Assembly (NCBI GenBank): GCA_021646405.1
Contig: SOER01000011.1
Coordinates: forward strand, 1 to 64,000
Length of the DNA stretch: 64,000 nucleotides
Direction of reading: 5' to 3'
Source: Candidatus Loosdrechtia aerotolerans
GTDB lineage: Bacteria; Planctomycetota; Brocadiia; Brocadiales; Brocadiaceae
Position numbers and translations under genes: made by a program. Positions 59,249 to 64,000 of this stretch are shown piece by piece (positions within the stretch are counted from its first letter, which is position 1; every line of letters begins with the position of its first letter). A model generated the notes under the pieces. That model saw nothing but the letters and a program-made list of their open reading frames with translations, searched no databases and was not told the DNA's origin.

Positions 59249-61048
59249 ATGAATAGTACACAAGATATAGATCTTATGTTGTGGAATTCGTTCATGGGGA
59301 AGGCCTACTCGGTTAGTGACTGTTTTAAGGAAAATGGTATTGGAATACTAAGAAGGGCATGTAAGGAATCAGGGTTGAATATTATAATTGAAGACCCTGC
59401 GCAGATTGAATTTTATACATCCTTCACGCATAACAAGCTTATGCAAAGATTATCTGGGCTTTTTGTACAGATTTTTAAAGAAAGAACCGCTGGCGATACT
59501 GTGCTTCTGAGGAAAGAGTGGAATATTCTCCAGGATGAGCTTGCGAAGATTATCAAAGAGAGGATGGAGAAATATATTGATGATTTAGCCCGAAAGATAT
59601 ATGAGAATCAAATAAAGGTACTTGGAATAAAAACCTGGCTTGGTGACAGATTTGTGTATTCTGAAAAGCTTGCCCGCAAAGTAAGTGAACTGAGTCCAAA
59701 TACTGTCATAATTGCTGGTGGGCCGCAAGTTAATCAATTTAAGACCCACGCACTGGAAAAAAGCCCTTTCGATTTTTGTATTGATGTTGAAGGCGAAACA
59801 ACCCTCATACAGATTATTACCATAGTAAAGGAAATGTACTCCCGGAGCTATTCGAAGCGCGAGGTAATAAAAAGAATTACTTCCCTTGCAGAAGAGGATA
59901 AAATTGCAAATCTCATATACAGAGATAGCAACGGAATAGTAAGAGGGACAACTATTAAAAGAATCTCTTTAAACTTAAAATCTTTTCCGTTGTATGAAGA
60001 GGGGGATGGCAAGGTAAATATTGCAGTAATAAACGAATCGTCGGGATGCTATTATGGAAAATGTAATTTCTGTACGCATCCAAACATTACAGGAGGATAT
60101 CAGCCGAGAGATGTAGGTACAACCATTGAAGAAATTAAGAAGACTATTAAAGAGGTAGGTATTGGGCTCTTTCGGTTTGCGGGTTCCGCAACACCGATAT
60201 CACTCAGCAGGAGAATCGCTCGTGCACTATTAGAAGAAGGTGTAATGATAGAGTATTCGATGTTTGTTCGAGTAGAAGTCAATGCACGGGAACGAATGGC
60301 AGAGCTGATTAATTCGTATGAAACGATAATACGTTCCGGGCTCCGGGCCGTTTTTTTAGGTGTCGAGGTGGCGAATGATGAGGTCCTCTCAAAAGTTATG
60401 AACAAAGGCAGTTCTGCAGAAGATGCTTACTATACCATTAAGGCAATAAAACAGGCATCTTACAATCAAAAAAAATATCTTGATGTTGGTGCAAGTTTTA
60501 TTTATCCTTGTCCATTACCCTGTGGGAGCGATATAACTCATGAACAGATTTTGAAAGAGAATTTATACTTACTGCGTACATTAAAAGATGAGAATTATAA
60601 ACCAGATTCTGTTCTGATAACTCCTGGTGCACCCCTGCCAGCGACGAACTGGCAATTAGAACCCGACCGGTTTAGTTTTGAATTACCGGAAGATTATGTC
60701 CAGACGCTTTTACGGTATGAATACGAACTAACAAAAGACCCAAGTACCTGGCCCGAGCTGAATATCTCCTTAAATGGAATAAAGTTTTTAGATATGCTTA
60801 TGATGACTGGAACAATGGAGAAAAAGATCAGAGATATGGGATATACCGTAAATGTTTCTGATGAACATTGCCTGGCGGCAAGAAGTGCCGGTTTCATTGG
60901 CCAAAGGGGTCTGGAGTTGTTTAAAATTAAGAGTGATATGGCCTTACTAACAACAGACTATAGGTTCCTTAAAGACGTTTATCAGAAAATAAACGCATAT
61001 AGCTATAGAGTAGCAGAGAGAAATTCTTTTGACAATTCACATGATTAA
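59249..61048 (+). CDS. B12-binding-type radical SAM protein
   Basis: 599 residues. An N-terminal helical region (about 1-120) precedes a Rossmann-like cobalamin-type domain (IKVLGIKTWLGDRFVYSEKL...NTVIIAGGPQV, FCIDVEGE). The cobalamin His motif DxHxxG is absent, as in most of this class. The radical SAM cluster is C267, C272 and C275 (GCYYGKCNFC), so the first spacing is four, not the usual three, residues. The barrel continues through FRFAGSATPISL and FLGVEVANDEVL. Enzymes of this class methylate or rearrange unreactive carbons. A ketosynthase follows after 23 bases, pointing to acyl-chain chemistry. Confidence 0.85.
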   Translation: MNSTQDIDLMLWNSFMGKAYSVSDCFKENGIGILRRACKESGLNIIIEDPAQIEFYTSFTHNKLMQRLSGLFVQIFKERTAGDTVLLRKEWNILQDELAKIIKERMEKYIDDLARKIYENQIKVLGIKTWLGDRFVYSEKLARKVSELSPNTVIIAGGPQVNQFKTHALEKSPFDFCIDVEGETTLIQIITIVKEMYSRSYSKREVIKRITSLAEEDKIANLIYRDSNGIVRGTTIKRISLNLKSFPLYEEGDGKVNIAVINESSGCYYGKCNFCTHPNITGGYQPRDVGTTIEEIKKTIKEVGIGLFRFAGSATPISLSRRIARALLEEGVMIEYSMFVRVEVNARERMAELINSYETIIRSGLRAVFLGVEVANDEVLSKVMNKGSSAEDAYYTIKAIKQASYNQKKYLDVGASFIYPCPLPCGSDITHEQILKENLYLLRTLKDENYKPDSVLITPGAPLPATNWQLEPDRFSFELPEDYVQTLLRYEYELTKDPSTWPELNISLNGIKFLDMLMMTGTMEKKIRDMGYTVNVSDEHCLAARSAGFIGQRGLELFKIKSDMALLTTDYRFLKDVYQKINAYSYRVAERNSFDNSHD

Positions 61049-61071
61049 GTAGCTCTGAGGAGGAAAATCTT

Positions 61072-62316
61072 ATGATAACAAGACGCGCTGTCATAACTGG
61101 TCTGGGGATATTAGCTCCTAATGGGAACGGAAAAGATGAGTATTGGGATGCGCTTGTTCATGGAATATCAGGTATAAAAAGGATTACCTTCTTTGATCCA
61201 TCTTCTTTGAGTACGCAAATTGCCGGGGAGGTTAAAAATTTTAATCCTTGTGATTATTTTGATTCAAAATTAGTTAAACGTACTGCCCGATTTACGCACC
61301 TTGCTATCGCTGCAGCGAAGATGGCATTACTGGATTCCGGGATTGACTTAAACAAGGAAAACAGAAACAGATGTGGTGTATGTTTTGGAACAACAGTAGG
61401 GGCTGAAAATGATATATATGAACGGCAACACAAGAGATTTTTAGAGCGTGGTCAGAATGGGGTGAGCCGCCTTACTGCTCCTGAATTAACGCCACATGTA
61501 ACAACGGGTTATATTTGTTCTGCGCTGAACATTACTGGCCCAAATTCAACATCATCATCAGGGTGTTCTACCGGCCTTGATGTAATGAATTCCGGCTATA
61601 AAATGATTAAGCAGGGAGAGGTTGATGTGATGGTTGTGGGGAGTTCCGATGCCCCTATTTTCCCCTTTCCCATGTCTACCCTCTGTGTATTGGGGATTCT
61701 CTCAAAGAGAAATAACGAGCCAGAGAAGGCGTCAAGGCCATATGATAAGGATCGTGATGGCATGGTGCTGAGTGAAGGCGGAGCGGCAGTTGTAATTGAA
61801 GAGTTAAATCACGCCCTGAATAGAGGGGCAGATATTTATGCTGAAATCCTGTCGTATGCCTCAACCTGCGAAGCGCAAGAAGTTGTTCAGGCTGATACAA
61901 GTGGACAGGCATTAGTGTCTGCATTAGAACAGGCGTTGGCAAATGGTAAAGTTCTCAAAGAAGAAATAGATTATATCTGCGCTCACGGGAATGCTATTCC
62001 AAACTATGACGTAGCGGAAACCAATGCCTTTAAGACCTTTTTTCGTGATCGTATGTATAAAATTCCGGTAAGCTCTGTCAAATCTATGACAGGGCAATCA
62101 TTTGCTGCAGGAGGCGGTTTTCAGGTAGTGGCAACGTGTCTTAGTTTAAAAAATGCAATTATTCCTCCTACGATTAACCTCGATGTACCCGATCCTTGCT
62201 GCAACCTCGATTATGTACCAAACCGTGCCAGGTATTTTACCATGGATACTGCGTTGATAAACAGCCATAGCGTGGGCGGAACGCATGCTGTTCTCGTCCT
62301 GAGGAAGTATCAGTAG
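61072..62316 (+). CDS. FabF-like beta-ketoacyl synthase with Cys-His-Gln active site
   Basis: 414 residues with a good GAGGAGG site. The thiolase fold is complete and aligns along its length with KAS II: RRAVITGLGILAPNG at the start, nucleophile C165 in SSSGCSTGLD, first His H305 in CAHGNAIPNYD. The second catalytic His of KSMTGH is replaced by Q342 (KSMTGQSFAAGGG). The usual AHGTST is AHGNAI. FabF enzymes elongate acyl-ACP using malonyl-ACP with a Cys-His-His triad. A polar Gln may still support condensation, as Asn does in KAS III, or shift the enzyme to another reaction. It is tightly spaced between the radical SAM and sensor genes. Confidence 0.88.
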   Translation: MITRRAVITGLGILAPNGNGKDEYWDALVHGISGIKRITFFDPSSLSTQIAGEVKNFNPCDYFDSKLVKRTARFTHLAIAAAKMALLDSGIDLNKENRNRCGVCFGTTVGAENDIYERQHKRFLERGQNGVSRLTAPELTPHVTTGYICSALNITGPNSTSSSGCSTGLDVMNSGYKMIKQGEVDVMVVGSSDAPIFPFPMSTLCVLGILSKRNNEPEKASRPYDKDRDGMVLSEGGAAVVIEELNHALNRGADIYAEILSYASTCEAQEVVQADTSGQALVSALEQALANGKVLKEEIDYICAHGNAIPNYDVAETNAFKTFFRDRMYKIPVSSVKSMTGQSFAAGGGFQVVATCLSLKNAIIPPTINLDVPDPCCNLDYVPNRARYFTMDTALINSHSVGGTHAVLVLRKYQ

Positions 62317-62323
62317 GCTGGGT

Positions 62324-64000
62324 ATGTTTTTAAGCCAAATAGAGTTTATTTTTATATCACTACTGCATGCAGGACTTGGATTCTTTGTATTTCTAAAAGA
62401 TCCAAAAAATATAATTAACAAAAGGTTCTGTATCTTTGCTTGTGTTTTTTCTCTATGGATATTTTTTATTTATTTTACGCTTCGTACCACAGATCCTGTA
62501 TCGGCCGTTTTCAGGCTGAGATTGGTTTTTTGTGCGGCTGCTTTTATTCCATCCACTTTTTTCTTTTTTACGTCTGTCTTTCCTGACCGGGTGGAAAAAT
62601 TTACTGATCGGTGTTGCTGTATCTCCTTCTTTGTCATAAGTACCGGTTTGGTATTTTTTTCTTCCTATATTGTTGAATCTTTATCCTTTATACGACAATC
62701 CCCTTATGCCAGATACGGTCCGTTATTCCCCTTGTTTTGGTTTTACTTTATCGTTTGCATGGCGTATTCTCTGTATAACCTTTATAGAAAAAGTGTTCAC
62801 TATCATGGAATAAAGAGATTGCAGATTCAATACCTGTACTTCGGGGTAGCAGTATCTGTGTTTCTTGGGAGCATTACAAATTTTTTTTTACCATTACTAG
62901 GGATATGGCAGGTTGAGAAATTTGTTCCTTTCCAGTCCATTCCTATTCCTGCGGCTGTGGCTTATGCTATTGTAAAATACCACCTTATGGATATTAGTAT
63001 AGTAATTAAGCGGAGCACTACCTATGTAATGTTGTCTATAGCACTGAGTGCAATTTATTTTAGTGTCGGGTTATTTCTTGGAAATATACTTCCCGTCTCA
63101 GATTACAAAAATACCATTACGATTATCATTTCTACAGTAGTAATGGTTTTGACTTTTGTATCCGCTAAAGAATCAATCCAATACATTATTGAAAAGATTC
63201 TATTCCATACGAAATACAGCCATCCGAAAATACTGAGTGATTCTACCGTGATGTTTTCATCCATCTACGATTTGCATGAACTTCTTCGTTATGCAATCCA
63301 GTATTTATATGATTCTGTGGGTATTGAAAAAATATGTATCCTGTTAAAGGATACAGAAACCAGGCATTATAATTTAAAAGCAGCAATAAATTTCTCACCC
63401 GAGGATAATTTGTTTCTTCTGAACCAGGATGTTATTGTTACATGGCTTTGCCGGAATAAAACGGTTCTCTCTAAGGATCAAATGCACCGTTTTGCAAAAG
63501 ATACATTTGAATATTTGCTGGAAGATAGAATGGCATCCCTCAATATCGATAGTTGTATTCCTGTCTTTCAGGAGAATGACCTCTTTGGTATCATTTTTTT
63601 AGGGAAGAAGATAAATAAAAAAATCTTTACCCAGGAGGATATTCAAATGTTTCTCGCCTTTTCTGGTCAGCTGGCTATGGCAGCGAATAATGCCCGTCTC
63701 TATATGGGATTGAAAGAGGCTAAAGTTTACCGGGATAACATCCTTCAAAGTTTGAAAAACGGTGTTATTGTTATTGATAACAAAGGTAATATTACTTTTA
63801 TTAATAGCGAGGCAAGAAAAATCCTTGGATTAAAGGATACCTGTACAACAGAGCTGATATTTAAAGACCTTGGGCAAGACGCTTACAGGGTGATCAGATA
63901 CACGCTGAATAGTGATGTGGAATATCATAATATCGAAATACATATCAGCAAAGGCAAGAAAAAGATGCCTTGTGGTATGACCACGACAAAACTGAAAACA
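62324..64000 (+). CDS. Polytopic sensor protein with GAF and PAS domains (partial, 3' end missing)
   Basis: The frame is open from ATG 62324 to the window edge, 559 codons, eight bases after the ketosynthase stop. The first about 290 residues have eight or nine membrane helices, like the N-terminal region of PrsK-type histidine kinases. A GAF domain (about 315-465, FTQEDIQMFLAFSGQLAMAANNARLY) and a PAS domain (from about 470, LKNGVIVIDNKGNITFINSEARKILG) follow. A kinase core would lie beyond the window and is only expected, not seen. It probably works with the REC-GAF-PAS protein upstream. Confidence 0.8.
   Translation, partial: MFLSQIEFIFISLLHAGLGFFVFLKDPKNIINKRFCIFACVFSLWIFFIYFTLRTTDPVSAVFRLRLVFCAAAFIPSTFFFFTSVFPDRVEKFTDRCCCISFFVISTGLVFFSSYIVESLSFIRQSPYARYGPLFPLFWFYFIVCMAYSLYNLYRKSVHYHGIKRLQIQYLYFGVAVSVFLGSITNFFLPLLGIWQVEKFVPFQSIPIPAAVAYAIVKYHLMDISIVIKRSTTYVMLSIALSAIYFSVGLFLGNILPVSDYKNTITIIISTVVMVLTFVSAKESIQYIIEKILFHTKYSHPKILSDSTVMFSSIYDLHELLRYAIQYLYDSVGIEKICILLKDTETRHYNLKAAINFSPEDNLFLLNQDVIVTWLCRNKTVLSKDQMHRFAKDTFEYLLEDRMASLNIDSCIPVFQENDLFGIIFLGKKINKKIFTQEDIQMFLAFSGQLAMAANNARLYMGLKEAKVYRDNILQSLKNGVIVIDNKGNITFINSEARKILGLKDTCTTELIFKDLGQDAYRVIRYTLNSDVEYHNIEIHISKGKKKMPCGMTTTKLKT

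Noticed and set aside
59249-62316. Firm assignment of the radical SAM and ketosynthase to ladderane synthesis
   Set aside because: The pathway genes are not established to my knowledge, and the sequence shows only enzyme classes, so it is left as a hypothesis.

Overview
The window is AT-rich chromosomal DNA, densely coded on both strands and without visible mobile elements, tRNAs or CRISPR arrays. The best lineage call is a planctomycete, most likely an anammox bacterium of the Brocadiales type. The clues are a Planctomycetes/Verrucomicrobia-restricted small protein (14093-14530), a TPR protein carrying two RNA polymerase alpha-CTD modules (40827-42200), a very long SecDF fusion (47326-50901), an alternative-heme radical SAM enzyme (53118-54341) and unusual lipid-type enzymes (3886-4857; 59249-62316). 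The lineage is inferred, because no marker such as 16S rRNA is complete here.

Layout. 1-90: the 3' end of a 5S rRNA and its terminator, closing an rRNA operon. 322-3841: a four-gene membrane operon of unknown function. 3886-8145: a hotdog-fold protein, a GlmU-like enzyme, a protein-only RNase P (HARP) and a Pab1020-type RNA ligase. 8507-11367: a TrkA-N/DHH phosphoesterase, a lipoprotein with seven CxxC/HxC repeats and a small exported protein. 11622-17280: ricT-metG, a PVC-specific gene, SUMF1 and DUF192 proteins, and tilS. 17335-22653: an exported 16-TPR protein, an exported PLD-like protein and an HtrA protease. 22806-29594: nifU-nifS, pepA and uvrA. 29683-32408: type II secretion genes gspH-gspG-gspE. 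32689-38606: the replication block dnaA-dnaN-dciA-gyrB plus a DksA-like gene. 38707-46831: an adenylate-forming ligase, a mini ferritin-like protein, TPR-alphaCTD, ruvAB, and queH-spoIID-tgt. 46873-54341: yajC-secDF, a LysM protein, a beta-propeller and ahbC/nirJ. 54460-56760: a FadL porin and an HD-GYP response regulator.

57264-64000 is the most interesting region. A consensus sigma-54 promoter lies upstream of a REC-GAF-PAS regulator, a small unknown gene, a B12-type radical SAM protein, a ketosynthase whose second catalytic His is Gln, and a polytopic sensor protein cut off by the window edge. It looks like a regulated lipid- or polyketide-modifying system. A link to ladderane lipids is possible but only a hypothesis.

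Promoters of the housekeeping type are unusually easy to read here. Nine sites have TTGACA/TTGACT and a -10 hexamer at 16-17 bp, and several of them decide start codons.
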